Source of the DNA: Flavobacterium psychrophilum
GTDB taxonomy: Bacteria > Bacteroidota > Bacteroidia > Flavobacteriales > Flavobacteriaceae
Length of the DNA stretch: 6,824 nucleotides
Reading direction: 5' to 3'
Assembly: GCA_945869365.1 (NCBI GenBank)
Contig: CAMBOW010000085.1
Span: 1-6,824, forward strand
Shown: one piece after another, positions 6,631 to 6,824 of the stretch
Layout: each line of letters opens with the position of its first letter
Numbering within the stretch: position 1 is the first letter of the stretch
The notes under the pieces: generated by a model
Databases searched by the model: none
What the model saw: the letters and a program-made list of their open reading frames with translations, nothing else
Told to the model about the DNA's origin: nothing
Position numbers and translations under genes: made by a program

Positions 6631-6824
6631 ATGCTAAAATCGAGCTTTAAGTTTATCCTAAATACCATTCCCCGGCCCATTTTAATCCGGTTGAGTTTGG
6701 TGGTTCAGCCGCTACTGGCCTTTGTTTTGCGCGGGAACAACTACATTGATCCCATAGATGGTAAAGGCTACCGCAGCTTTTTGCCTTATGGTTACGGCAC
6801 CCAACGCAACAATGTCTTGGCTCC
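6631..6824 (+). CDS. SAM-dependent methyltransferase, N-terminal part (runs off window)
   Basis: An open frame from ATG 6631 to the window end (64 complete codons) with no stop. It begins with a basic, hydrophobic stretch (KSSFKFILNTIPRPILIRL) and then has GNNYIDPIDGKGYRSFLPYG and QRNNVLAP. This matches my memory of the N-terminus of a class of flavobacterial class I SAM methyltransferases in which a Y/F-R-x-F-L-P-Y/F-G segment is followed by a SLERHRLLW motif and the Rossmann-fold domain; those parts would lie beyond the edge. The SAM-binding motif itself is not visible, so the function is inferred from the N-terminus only. It lies 11 bp after map on the same strand, suggesting an operon. 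The usual zinc-type cysteines of the segment seem to be replaced (DPIDG, VLAP). Confidence 0.65.
   Translation, partial: MLKSSFKFILNTIPRPILIRLSLVVQPLLAFVLRGNNYIDPIDGKGYRSFLPYGYGTQRNNVLA

Overview
The window is an ordinary chromosomal stretch from a member of the Bacteroidota, most likely a flavobacterium-like organism. Four things point there: promoter -7 boxes of the form TAnnTTTG before several genes; no purine-rich Shine-Dalgarno sequence before the visible ATG starts; a large CBM9-like/DUF5916 outer-membrane protein; and protein sequences of flavobacterial character. The genus cannot be fixed from the sequence.

Layout from left to right. The 3' part of a peptidase E gene (pepE) enters from the left edge and ends at 624. 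From 620 to 825 there is a compact RNA and repeat region: a rho-independent terminator hairpin plus the last 16 nt of a tRNA, then a 36-bp spacer with a small palindrome, then the same terminator and tRNA tail again, this time joined to a complete tRNA-Gly(TCC) on the minus strand. Its probable promoter lies at 838-869. Next are a small GNAT acetyltransferase with an unclear start, a secreted or outer-membrane DUF5916 protein behind a good promoter match, and a cofactor-independent phosphoglycerate mutase (gpmI). A strong bidirectional terminator follows. Beyond it, on the minus strand, is a short ORF that resembles the decayed C-terminus of an acetyl-CoA hydrolase/transferase. Last come type I methionine aminopeptidase (map) and, 11 bp downstream, the start of a SAM-dependent methyltransferase that runs off the right edge.

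The genes do not form one pathway. PepE and Map are cytosolic peptidases with housekeeping roles, GpmI is glycolytic, and the DUF5916 protein is probably in the outer membrane. Only map and the methyltransferase look like an operon; the other genes appear to be separate units with their own promoters or terminators.

I did not find a convincing new biological system. The points most worth a second look are the duplicated tRNA-tail/terminator block, which has the geometry of an integration or deletion scar, the acyl-CoA hydrolase remnant, the out-of-frame start of the acetyltransferase, and the apparent lack of zinc-binding cysteines at the N-terminus of the methyltransferase.
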